DNA from: Bacteroidales bacterium
GTDB lineage: Bacteria > Bacteroidota > Bacteroidia > Bacteroidales > UBA3663
DNA length: 64,000 nt
NCBI GenBank assembly: GCA_017618715.1
Contig: JAFZTS010000071.1
Coordinates: 1-64,000, forward strand
Direction: 5' to 3'
This document shows, one piece after another, positions 1 to 7,530 of the stretch. Position numbers and translations under genes: made by a program. The notes below the pieces were generated by a model. It made no database searches and had not been told where the DNA came from. It worked only from the letters and a program-made list of their open reading frames with translations. Every line of letters begins with the position of its first letter. Position 1 is the stretch's first letter.

Positions 1-231
1 AAGCCAATCCAAGCCGCCAGCCGCCTGCAGGGCAGCTGATGCGACGATGACGGCGAGGATGATCATCATCACGTCGATGGGAGCCTTGCCCGGCTGCAGA
101 CCGAACAGATAGACGAGGATGAACACACCCAGCATACCGAATACGCCGAGGCCGATGCCGCCCACCCTGGCTCCTATGAAGATCAAGGCAAGCACGATGG
201 CCAGTTCAATAAAAATCAAAGCTGTCGCCAT
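1..231 (-). CDS. Anaerobic C4-dicarboxylate transporter, DcuA/DcuB family (partial, N-terminus)
   Basis: The 77 visible residues are the N-terminus of an inner-membrane C4-dicarboxylate antiporter of the DcuA/DcuB family, which exchanges fumarate, malate or aspartate for succinate in anaerobes. What shows this is a first hydrophobic helix, then [13 protein letters not shown], then the [11 protein letters not shown] block and [11 protein letters not shown], all in the order and spacing of Dcu proteins. The gene reads leftwards out of the window, so roughly 80% of a family member of about 430-450 residues is missing. The ATG at 231 is the only sensible start, since the hydrophobic helix follows at once. 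A TATCTTTG -7 box lies about 120 nt upstream. A succinate exporter suits the fermentative metabolism of Bacteroidales. DcuA and DcuB cannot be told apart from this fragment. Confidence 0.85.
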   Translation of the reverse strand, partial: MATALIFIELAIVLALIFIGARVGGIGLGVFGMLGVFILVYLFGLQPGKAPIDVMMIILAVIVASAALQAAGGLDWL

Positions 232-353
232 AAGAAAACGTTGTGTTTATGGATGAAAATGGATTTAGTATTTTGTTGTGTGGTTTTCTCTCGTTGTGTG
301 ATTATGATAACAAATAAGTCAAAAAATAACCTAAATGTTTGTTTTCCGTGGTA

Positions 354-361
354 CAAAGATA
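354..361 (-). promoter_or_regulatory. Putative -7 box for the Dcu transporter gene
   Basis: TATCTTTG on the minus strand matches the Bacteroidota -7 consensus TAnnTTTG and points at the transporter start 123 nt away. No convincing TTTG lies about 20 nt upstream, so the assignment is weak. The rest of 232-470 is AT-rich with no gene visible. Confidence 0.4.
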
Positions 362-469
362 GTGCTAAATAAATGGTTTTGTGTCATTTTTCCGTTAAAA
401 TATGTGAAAACATGTTGAAGAACATATAATTGCAACTGAGATATTTTGGATTCTTCTGATTTATTGGAG

Positions 470-508
470 AAAAAAACAAAAAAAGGAGGACGTGCCCCTT
501 TTTTTGTT
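470..508 (-). terminator. Rho-independent terminator of the patatin gene
   Basis: A perfect 12-bp inverted repeat (475-486 with 497-508; AACAAAAAAAGG / CCTTTTTTTGTT) encloses a short loop that can add two G-C pairs. Read on the minus strand the hairpin is followed by a long T tract, as expected for a terminator 75 nt past the stop of the patatin gene ending at 583. The stem is mostly A-T. Confidence 0.7.
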
Positions 509-514
509 ATTGCC

Positions 515-580
515 TTTATAGTAACTATAGTTTTTTATAGTTCCTATAGCTCCTATAGCTCTCATGGTTCCTATAGCTCC
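515..580. repeat. CTATAG-rich intergenic repeat, copy 1
   Basis: This stretch is built from TATAGTTCCTATAG-like words between the patatin stop and its terminator. Positions 525-549 are identical over 25 nt to 22402-22426, upstream of the CE1-like esterase. CTATAG is self-complementary, so many small hairpins are possible. Its function is unknown. Confidence 0.7.
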
Positions 581-582
581 CG

Positions 583-1617
583 TCACTGTCCAAATCTCAA
601 AGCCTTGCGACGGGGCTTGCGGGCCTTTGAACTCTTCGAAGCTTTCGAGCTCTTCTTTACTACCGTAGGTGCAACCCGCTCCTTCACTTCGACGAGCTTG
701 TCCCACGCGGCACGTCCTGCCTCCTCGCCGCGAGCTATCAGCATGCGGGTGTCGTCTTCGCTGAAGCTGGCTCCATGAAAACCCTCCACATCGGGATGGA
801 TGAGCACGTCGGCGTCCTTGCGGTTGACGTGATACTTGTCGAGGTCGGGTCGCATGTATTTCCATTCCAAGATCGATGCGAAGCCGCGTGTGTGCATCGT
901 TCCACGCGATTGTTGGGTGGCACGACGGGCATCCATCAGGTCGATGGCAATCACGATGTCGGCACCCATCTTGCGCGCCACATCGACGGGCAGGTTGTTC
1001 AGCAATCCGCCATCGACCAGCAGCATCGAGTCGCGCTCCACGGTGGTAAAAGCCAAAGGCACGGCCATGCTGGCACGGATGGCCTGTGCCACGTTGCCGC
1101 TGTCGAGCGCCACTTCCTCAAACTCTCGCACGTTCACGGCGATGCAGCGTAGCGGGATGGGCAGTGAGTCGAAGGGACAGCAACGCTCCCCCAGCAGCGA
1201 GTCGAGCTTTTGGGTGAAACGTTGTCCGCGCATCATCCCGGGTATTCCCTTCATCTTTTTCCAATGCTTCAACTGCGGTGTCGCCATGTCGCTCAGCAGG
1301 TAGATCCAGTCCTGGGCGCGATAGATCGAGTCGAGTTGCCGGGCATTGTAGCCCACCGAATAGAGGCCGCTGATGATGGCGCCCGCCGATGTTCCCACCA
1401 CCATGTCAATGGGGATTCCCGAGGCTTCGACATATTTCAACGCACCAATGGCGGCAGCACCCTTGGCACCACCGCCACCTATCACCAGCGCCACCCGTGG
1501 GCGCGAAGCCTGTAGGGTCGAAGTCTGTGTGCGCGAAGTCGTTTTGCGCGGGCTCGCAGCCTGCACATCGTGGCCCATCAATAGGGCCAGCATCAGCACG
1601 AGAAGAAACCTGTACAT
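583..1617 (-). CDS. Patatin-like phospholipase
   Basis: A probable secreted or periplasmic lipid acyl hydrolase of the patatin/RssA family, which cleaves acyl chains with a Ser-Asp dyad. Residues 1-20 form a signal peptide (MYRFLLVLMLALLMG, cut near VQAA). The patatin domain starts near residue 40 with the oxyanion loop IGGGGAKG (47-53). The nucleophile Ser77 lies in GTSAG and the catalytic Asp202 in the DGG motif. The 344-residue length fits a short single-domain patatin without the C-terminal barrel of larger Bacteroidota patatins. The last 25 residues are very basic and Ser/Lys-rich, a low-complexity tail of unknown role. A -7 box TATCTTTG lies 57 nt upstream and a strong terminator follows, so this is probably a single-gene transcript. 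The substrate is unknown. Confidence 0.9.
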   Translation of the reverse strand: MYRFLLVLMLALLMGHDVQAASPRKTTSRTQTSTLQASRPRVALVIGGGGAKGAAAIGALKYVEASGIPIDMVVGTSAGAIISGLYSVGYNARQLDSIYRAQDWIYLLSDMATPQLKHWKKMKGIPGMMRGQRFTQKLDSLLGERCCPFDSLPIPLRCIAVNVREFEEVALDSGNVAQAIRASMAVPLAFTTVERDSMLLVDGGLLNNLPVDVARKMGADIVIAIDLMDARRATQQSRGTMHTRGFASILEWKYMRPDLDKYHVNRKDADVLIHPDVEGFHGASFSEDDTRMLIARGEEAGRAAWDKLVEVKERVAPTVVKKSSKASKSSKARKPRRKALRFGQ

Positions 1618-1674
1618 TCTACTTTACGGCCAAAAATAACTGATAACCTTGCGAACAAAAGGCGTTATCGGCCG

Positions 1675-1682
1675 CAAAGATA
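1675..1682 (-). promoter_or_regulatory. Putative -7 box for the patatin gene
   Basis: Minus-strand TATCTTTG lies 57 nt upstream of the start codon. The -33 partner is not recognisable at the usual 20-nt spacing, so this is a tentative promoter. Confidence 0.4.
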
Positions 1683-1771
1683 CGCAAAAAACTTCATTCG
1701 CGCATCATCCATTCACGTTTTTTAGCATTATTCCTTGTTTTCTCATGCCAAACATACAATCCCCGTGCCAA

Positions 1772-4700
1772 TCAAACAATCCCCGCGTCAATCAGCGTGC
1801 GGAGCTGCCGTATCCCTTGGTGGTTGTTGTCGAGCGTCTCGACCTCCTCCAGATACTTCAAAGCCCGTACCCGGTCACCCATGCCGAAGTAGCCCAGGGC
1901 GAGCATGTACTTGCAATGGATGACGTTCTTCGTGTCGAGCGAAACGTCCCAAATCAGCAGGTCGGGCAGCGACACGGCGAAATAGTCCATCACCTGCTTT
2001 TCGAACACGTGTTGCTTGCCGTAGTTGATCAGCTTGAAGAATCGCCCGTGTGCCTCTCCCTCGCGCCCAAGCTTGTAGAGTGCCAGTCCCTGATAGAAGA
2101 TCTTGTCGGGCTTGGCATCGTTGTAGTACATCGCTGCGGCAGGTTCCTGCGGGCCCTTTGTGGCCTCTTCCCAGCATGCACGCGCCTTCTCTTTTTGTCC
2201 CAAGGCATCGTAGGCAATGCCGAGGAAGTAGTGGAAGTCATTCTCCTGGGCGCCAAAGAGTTTGCCTTCGCCGAGGTGATGCGGATAGACGAGGCATTGC
2301 TCCAGCAGGGCGATGGCCTTTTCAAGCTCTTTGTTCAAAGCTTTTGGCTCCTGGCCCTTGGCTGTTGGCTGTTGGCGAACCGCTGAAGCCCAGCGGCCGA
2401 TAGCCTCTTTCGCCAGTTCCACGCGGCAGAACTGGTATTGGGCGGACACCTTGCCTTCGCCGCCCTCCCACGGATGGAACGTGCGGCTGTCGAGTTTCTG
2501 CAAAGCCTCTTCGTAGCGGCCCACCTCGTTGAGCAGGGTGATTTCCTCAAGCGCCAGGTCGTCGCGCCTTTCGATCAAAGCGGGGTATTTCTGGAGGAAG
2601 GCCAGACGCTCGGCATGAGGTCGATGCAGACGCTTGTAAAGCTGGTCGAGCTCCATCAGCACGCGCTCGTCGTTTTCGTCGAGGTGGAAAGCCCTTTCCA
2701 TGTATTCCAGCGCTTCCTGCTGGCGGTCCTGCTTGTTGACACGGCCCAGGGCGAGGTTGCGCCACACGGTCGGGAACTGCGGGTCGAGCTTTGCCGAAAG
2801 CTCCCAGTTCTCGATGGCCTGGTCGTACTGGCGTGCCGCGTAGTACAGGCAGCCGAGGTAATACGGAGCCTTGGCCCCCGTGGGGTTCAGCCTCTTGGCA
2901 TTCTCCAGGGCGATGATGTCCTCCGGTCGATTGGGGAAGCAATACGCGCTGTCGGCCTTCTCTGCTTGTTCAAAGCGGCCCAGATAATAATAGGTCATGG
3001 GCGAAACGGCCTTTTCGGCGATGGCCAGTTCCCAAAGGGCCTGGGCTTCGCTGGTGAGACCTGCGGCCTGGTAGTCGAGCGCCACCTCGTCGTAGTTCTT
3101 GCTCAGCCCCTGCAGCATCTCGGTCAGCTTGGCGAGCAGCGCCTCGTCGCCCGTGAGCAGATACTGCTCGTAGCGGCAGCCGTAGTTGAAGAGGTCGGTC
3201 TTCAAAGCCGCCTCGCACACTTCCAGGGCACGCTCCTTGCGTCCCATCAGTCGCAGCACGGCAGCCTTCAGGGCCAAAGCCTTCTGGTTGTGGGCACCGT
3301 AGGTCAGACTGCGGTCCAGCTCGTCCAGGGCATCTTCTGGTCGGCCCTGCATCACGCTGATCTTGGCCGCCTCGAAATATCCGGCATCGGCCTGCGCCTT
3401 GCTCCACGTGGCTTTCCAGAAGCGCTCGTAGGCCTCGTCGTATTGTCCCTGGTACTTCAGCGCAAGCGCGAGGTTGTAGATAGGTTCGCTGTCGTAGGGG
3501 TTCGGGTTGCGCTTGGTGATCAGCTTCACCGCCTTGCGCAAATATTCCTCGGCACGGGCGAAGCGACCCTTGCGTATCAGCCACAGGCCGAGCGCATTCA
3601 GACAGCGCACGTCGTTGGGGTCGCGGCGCAGCGCCTCCTCGTAGTAATCCACGGGGCTCCAGGTGGCGTGGCGGTATTGCTCCAGGTGCTGGCCGGTAAG
3701 GAAGAGCTGCTCGTTGGTCTTCACCTGCTCGGGCGGCAGGGCGGCCTCGGCGCTGTCGGGTATGGGACGGATCTCGTCGCTCTCGGCATGCCAGGTCAGC
3801 ACGGTGCGCCGTCCATAGACGAAGCGCTTCGCGATCTCGAGCGTCAGTTCGTTGAACGCGCCCCCCTTCACCTCGACGGTTTCTTCGAGCACCTCTTCGG
3901 GCGAAAGTGTCAGCTCCCTGTTGTAGAAAATCTTGCCGTTATCGCGGCGCAGGACGATGCTCACCTCCTGGCGGCTGGTGGCAAACACCTTGAACACCAC
4001 CCTTCCCGCGCCCGCCTCGTCGATGTTCAAAAGCAGGTCCTTCGAAGCCTCCTTCACCACGCCCAGCTCGCGGTAGGGCATGAAGTATTGCACGAAGCGT
4101 TTCTCCTCGTAGGGCATGAGCCACGAGAAGTCGGGTTGGTTCTCGGTATAGACGCCCGCCATCAGCTCGATGTAGGGACGGAAACCCTTGCGGTCGATGT
4201 GCCAGCGCCTGGCCTCTTCGGGCGAAGCTTCGTCGGTGAGGTTGCGGTCCCAGGCGCGTCCGAAGTCGCCGTTGCCCCACGTCCATTGTTTCTTGCCGGG
4301 CGAAAAGTGGTGGCACGCCACGTGAAGCATGCCCGCCTTCGTGTCGTTCTCGTAGCCGCCTTCGAAGTTGAAGCGCGAATTGACGCCCATGTACGAAGTC
4401 GGCACCGGGATGTTGCGGTAGTTCGAAATGTCAACGCCCGACGAATAGTCCATCTTGTAGTATGTGCCCGTGGCGATGGGGAAGCTGCTCACGGCACGCT
4501 TGCCATGGTCGAACACGGCATTGATGTCGGGCGGGAAGACGCTCTGGTAGGCATCGTTCACCTCCACGGCAGGGTTGGCCCACCAGAGGAACGTCTGCGG
4601 CACGTCGGTGCGGTTGTAGAGCACGCCGCGAATTTCCAGGCACGCGCAGCCCGGGCGAAGCGTGAAGCCCGCCATGCCCTTCTGGTGGAACATCTTCTCC

Positions 4701-5143
4701 ATTTCGCTCACCCAAACGGTCACCTCGCCGTCCTCGCCCTCCTCGATGGTGTAGTCGGCAGGCATGAACGTCGAAGGGCGGTGGTGCTGCGGCCAGTTGA
4801 ACTCGATGCCGCCGCTGATCCACGGGCCTGCCAGTCCCACCAGGGCGGGCTTGATGACGTGGTTGTAATAGACGAAGTGACGCCCCGCGATCTTGTCGAA
4901 GGCCATCTGCACGCGCCCGCCCAGCTCGGGCAGGATCATCACCTTCAGGTACTCGTTCTCCATCCACACCGCATCGTACTCCCTGTCTGTCCTCACGTCG
5001 CTCAAGGTCTCCACGACGGGATAAGGATACACCACGCCGCTCGAACCCTGATAGACGCGTTTTTCCAGGAACATCGGGTTCCTCTCGGGCTTCCCCGCCT
5101 CATAGGTCGGGATCGTCACCCGTTCTCTCCAAGCTTTTACCAT
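1772..5143 (-). CDS. DUF5107 domain and tetratricopeptide repeat protein
   Basis: A large (1,123 aa) protein with no signal peptide, so probably cytoplasmic. Residues about 30-350 look like the DUF5107 beta-rich domain often found in Bacteroidota carbohydrate loci (LPELGGRVQMAFDK, GGIEFNWPQHHRP, LWWANPAVEVND). Its fold resembles aldose-epimerase and glycoside hydrolase beta-sandwich domains, but no reaction is firmly assigned. From about residue 500 to the end there are many TPR helices (ALRRDPNDVRCLNALG, LAKLDPQFPTVWRNLALG-type units), which usually mediate protein contacts. It is divergent from an AraC-type sugar-responsive regulator across a 209-bp shared promoter region, the usual pairing of a catabolic gene with its activator. 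A -7 box TACCTTTG sits at 5209-5202. A glycosidase or sugar-epimerase-like role is inference only. Confidence 0.8.
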   Translation of the reverse strand: MVKAWRERVTIPTYEAGKPERNPMFLEKRVYQGSSGVVYPYPVVETLSDVRTDREYDAVWMENEYLKVMILPELGGRVQMAFDKIAGRHFVYYNHVIKPALVGLAGPWISGGIEFNWPQHHRPSTFMPADYTIEEGEDGEVTVWVSEMEKMFHQKGMAGFTLRPGCACLEIRGVLYNRTDVPQTFLWWANPAVEVNDAYQSVFPPDINAVFDHGKRAVSSFPIATGTYYKMDYSSGVDISNYRNIPVPTSYMGVNSRFNFEGGYENDTKAGMLHVACHHFSPGKKQWTWGNGDFGRAWDRNLTDEASPEEARRWHIDRKGFRPYIELMAGVYTENQPDFSWLMPYEEKRFVQYFMPYRELGVVKEASKDLLLNIDEAGAGRVVFKVFATSRQEVSIVLRRDNGKIFYNRELTLSPEEVLEETVEVKGGAFNELTLEIAKRFVYGRRTVLTWHAESDEIRPIPDSAEAALPPEQVKTNEQLFLTGQHLEQYRHATWSPVDYYEEALRRDPNDVRCLNALGLWLIRKGRFARAEEYLRKAVKLITKRNPNPYDSEPIYNLALALKYQGQYDEAYERFWKATWSKAQADAGYFEAAKISVMQGRPEDALDELDRSLTYGAHNQKALALKAAVLRLMGRKERALEVCEAALKTDLFNYGCRYEQYLLTGDEALLAKLTEMLQGLSKNYDEVALDYQAAGLTSEAQALWELAIAEKAVSPMTYYYLGRFEQAEKADSAYCFPNRPEDIIALENAKRLNPTGAKAPYYLGCLYYAARQYDQAIENWELSAKLDPQFPTVWRNLALGRVNKQDRQQEALEYMERAFHLDENDERVLMELDQLYKRLHRPHAERLAFLQKYPALIERRDDLALEEITLLNEVGRYEEALQKLDSRTFHPWEGGEGKVSAQYQFCRVELAKEAIGRWASAVRQQPTAKGQEPKALNKELEKAIALLEQCLVYPHHLGEGKLFGAQENDFHYFLGIAYDALGQKEKARACWEEATKGPQEPAAAMYYNDAKPDKIFYQGLALYKLGREGEAHGRFFKLINYGKQHVFEKQVMDYFAVSLPDLLIWDVSLDTKNVIHCKYMLALGYFGMGDRVRALKYLEEVETLDNNHQGIRQLRTLIDAGIV

Positions 5144-5201
5144 AGTATTTTCGTTTTTTTGTTTTTATAGGTTTCTGTTTTCGACTTTCGAAATTGCGGT
5201 G

Positions 5202-5209
5202 CAAAGGTA
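5202..5209 (-). promoter_or_regulatory. Putative -7 box for the DUF5107 gene
   Basis: Minus-strand TACCTTTG fits TAnnTTTG, 59 nt upstream of the start. No clear -33 TTTG is present, which would suit a promoter that needs an activator such as the divergent AraC protein (inference). Confidence 0.4.
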
Positions 5210-5293
5210 CGACGTTTTTCGCAAACACGACATGGACTTTTTGCACCTTCGCGATGGATAATCGCACGTTTTTCGGGCGAAAGGGCCCAAAAT

Positions 5294-5325
5294 TTTGTAT
5301 ATATAATATATAATATGTATATTTG
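5294..5325 (+). promoter_or_regulatory. Promoter of the AraC-family regulator
   Basis: TTTG at 5294-5297 and TATATTTG at 5318-5325 are separated by exactly 20 nt, a full match to the Bacteroidota -33/-7 consensus. The downstream ATG at 5353 leaves a leader of roughly 20 nt. The spacer is an alternating TA run. Confidence 0.7.
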
Positions 5326-5352
5326 TCGCCGAAAACACAAGCATCACCACCC

Positions 5353-6258
5353 ATGATCAGGAAAAAGGACGGATTCCAGGGCGAACGCGCCGTAGTGCTG
5401 CCCCCTATGGTCGTCGAGCTCCAGGAGCGCGACCCCATCACCCGAAGCCTCTACCTCACCGACATCGGCTACTATCCCAAGGCCGAGCACCACCATCGGC
5501 GCCGCCTCCAGCCCATCGACCAGTATGTGCTCATCCATTGCGTCGATGGCAGCGGCTACTATGTGCTCGATGGCCGAAGGCGCGAAGTGCGTCGCGGACA
5601 GTACTTCATCCTCCCCCCTGGCAAACCGCACGAATACGGCACCGACCCGCGCGACGCGTGGACCATCTACTGGCTCCACTTCCGCGGCGAGCAGGCCGCC
5701 ATCTACGCCGAGGGTGCCGACGAGCCCCGCACCATCGGTGTCGCCCTACATTCGCGCATCGGCGAACGCATCCTCATCTTCGACGAGCTGCTCACCACCC
5801 TCCAGGCTCATCAGGGGCTCGAGGACCTGCGCTATGCCTCCAGCCTGCTCCATCACTTCCTCGCCACCATGCGCTATCTCGGCCAGTACCGCCGCGCCCT
5901 CCGTAGCGACGAGCCGCGCGATGCCTGCGACGTGGTCGAGGCTGCCATCCACTTCATGCGGGAGAACGTCGAGCGGCGCGTCACCCTGCGCGATGTGGCG
6001 GCCTATGTCGGCTATTCCCCCAGCCACTTCACCACCCTCTTCCGCCGGCGCATCGGTCAGAGTCCCCTTGCCTACTTCTGCCGCCTCAAGGTCGAGCGCG
6101 CTTGCCACCTGCTCCTCCATTCCGACCTCAAGGTTAACCAGATCTGCTACAAGGTCGGCATCGACGATCCTTTCTATTTCTCCCGCCTATTCTCCAAAGC
6201 TAAGGGTGTCGCGCCAAGCGAATTCAGAAGGATAAACGAAGAACACAATCACAAATAA
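5353..6258 (+). CDS. AraC-family transcriptional regulator
   Basis: A 301-residue cytoplasmic regulator. The N-terminal half is a cupin-like ligand-binding domain (YVLIHCVDGSGYYVL, then RRGQYFILPPGKPHEYG, then WTIYWLHFRG), the pattern of sugar-sensing AraC/XylS proteins. The last 100 residues carry the two helix-turn-helix motifs (TLRDVAAYVGYSPSHFTTLF and, about 50 residues on, VNQICYKVGIDDPFYFSRLF). The ATG at 5353 is preferred to an upstream TTG at 5323 because the -7 box of the promoter overlaps the TTG. It faces away from the DUF5107/TPR gene and is its likely regulator, probably responding to a mono- or oligosaccharide (inference). No other PUL gene is adjacent. The gene ends in a stretch of low-complexity repeats. 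Confidence 0.93.
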   Translation: MIRKKDGFQGERAVVLPPMVVELQERDPITRSLYLTDIGYYPKAEHHHRRRLQPIDQYVLIHCVDGSGYYVLDGRRREVRRGQYFILPPGKPHEYGTDPRDAWTIYWLHFRGEQAAIYAEGADEPRTIGVALHSRIGERILIFDELLTTLQAHQGLEDLRYASSLLHHFLATMRYLGQYRRALRSDEPRDACDVVEAAIHFMRENVERRVTLRDVAAYVGYSPSHFTTLFRRRIGQSPLAYFCRLKVERACHLLLHSDLKVNQICYKVGIDDPFYFSRLFSKAKGVAPSEFRRINEEHNHK

Positions 6259-6350
6259 CAATTAATAATTTACAAATAACAATTGGGTAAATCCATTACC
6301 CACTACTCATAATCCATAATCTATAACCCATAACCCATAACCAAAAACGG
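6259..6350. repeat. AT-rich intergenic repeats (AACAATT and CCATAA words)
   Basis: Immediately after the AraC stop are AATTAATAATT/AACAATT words and then several CCCATAA words. The AACAATT family recurs near 15345, 47103 and 52226, and the CCCATAA family near 16942. No coding potential or terminator hairpin is evident. Confidence 0.6.
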
Positions 6351-6639
6351 GCTTGCACTACTTGGTACCAACCAAAGCTGTCTTACGGCAAGCTTGCACT
6401 ACTTGGTACCAACTAAAGCAATCTCACGACAAGCTTGCACTACTTGGTACCAACTAAAGCAATCTCACGACAAGCTTGCACTACTTGGTACCAACTAAAG
6501 CAATCTCACGATAAGATTGTACTATTTGGTACCATTTAAAGCACGAACCACTGCAAGCAGGTATTACTTGCGCACATTCAGTACAGTCTCACCACACGAT
6601 TGCATTACTTGTACACAAGGAGTGCATCTTCGCTCTTTT
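6351..6639. repeat. 41-bp tandem repeat array with TTGGTACCAA palindrome
   Basis: About seven contiguous units start at 6351, 6392, 6433, 6474, 6515, 6557 and 6599. The period is 41 bp, becoming 42 at the end. The three central units are almost identical and each contains the perfect 10-bp palindrome TTGGTACCAA inside TGCACTACTTGGTACCAACT. Units 5-7 decay progressively towards the downstream gene. The array fills the space between the AraC regulator and the TauE-like gene, ending 69 bp before the latter. It has no spacers of CRISPR type and no open frame of note. It could be a set of protein-binding sites or a replication-slippage product. Confidence 0.9.
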
Positions 6640-6708
6640 CGATGAAAATATTGACAATAACTGACAAAAAACTGTTTTGAAGGGTTTCTACACCAATCAG
6701 CACCGCTA

Positions 6709-7476
6709 ATGGAAATGACTGCATATACCGAATTCTTTTCGACCTACGAAACTGCGCAGTGGGTGTTGCTGGCACTCACGGCATTGCTGGTGGGCATGTC
6801 GAAGACCGGGATACAGGGAGTGACACTGCTGGTCATCCCATTGATGGCGCTCAGCTTCGGTGCGAAGCCTTCAACGGGGCTGATCCTGCCATTGCTCTGC
6901 ATGGCCGACATCTTTGCAGTGCTGCACTACCGCCGTGTTGCCGACTGGACCTTCATCGTGCGACTTTTGCCCTCGGCCGTCGCAGGATTCTTCGTAGCGC
7001 TCGCTGTTGACCATTTCGTGCCAGCTTCGGAATTCAAGAAACTGATGGGAGCATGTCTGCTCTTCGTGTTGATACTGATGATGCTGACGGAAAGGAAGGG
7101 TAAGCGGAATATGCTGATCGACAAGTGGTGGTACGGGCCGCTGTTCGGACTGCTGGGAGGCTTCACGACGATGATAGGCAATGCGGCGGGCCCGGTGATG
7201 GCAATCTATCTGCTTTCGACAAAGATGCCGAAGCTGAACTTCGTGGGGACGAATGCATGGTTCTTCATGGTGGTGAATTTGCTGAAGGTGCCACTCCAGA
7301 TCTTTGCCTGGCACAACATCACGCTTCAGACGTTTGCGGCCGATTTGTGCTGTCTGCCGGCCATCTTTTTGGGAGGGGTGCTCGGATTGCGGTTGGTCAA
7401 GTGGTTGCCCGAAAAGGCCTTCCGGCGGTTCATCACCGTGGTCACATGGATTTCGGTGATCCTGATGCTGCTTTAA
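6709..7476 (+). CDS. TauE/SafE family membrane permease
   Basis: A 255-residue polytopic inner-membrane protein of the TauE/SafE (DUF81) family, whose members export sulfite, sulfoacetate or other small organosulfur or organic anions. About eight hydrophobic segments are visible. Family features include the N-terminal LLVGMSKTGIQG and its internal echo FGLLGGFTTMIGNAAGPVMAIYL, both typical half-repeat motifs. The length is normal. ATG 6709 and 6715 are both possible; the first is used here. No promoter of the TAnnTTTG type is obvious between the repeat array and the start. It runs towards the convergent DUF6377 gene. The substrate cannot be deduced. Confidence 0.88.
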   Translation: MEMTAYTEFFSTYETAQWVLLALTALLVGMSKTGIQGVTLLVIPLMALSFGAKPSTGLILPLLCMADIFAVLHYRRVADWTFIVRLLPSAVAGFFVALAVDHFVPASEFKKLMGACLLFVLILMMLTERKGKRNMLIDKWWYGPLFGLLGGFTTMIGNAAGPVMAIYLLSTKMPKLNFVGTNAWFFMVVNLLKVPLQIFAWHNITLQTFAADLCCLPAIFLGGVLGLRLVKWLPEKAFRRFITVVTWISVILMLL

Positions 7477-7530
7477 CCGTAATAATAGCGAAAATGTCAG
7501 CTCGAACTGTTCTGGCCGATTTATTTGCTT

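Noticed and set aside
2438-5170. 910-codon open frame antisense to the DUF5107/TPR gene
   Set aside because: It mirrors the codon structure of a GC-rich real gene, has His/Val/Leu-rich low-complexity sequence, no domain and no promoter. The minus-strand protein has clear TPR repeats.
6351-6639. CRISPR array
   Set aside because: Units are contiguous with no unique spacers of 30 bp or more, units decay, and there are no cas genes. The same reasoning excludes 46145-46550.
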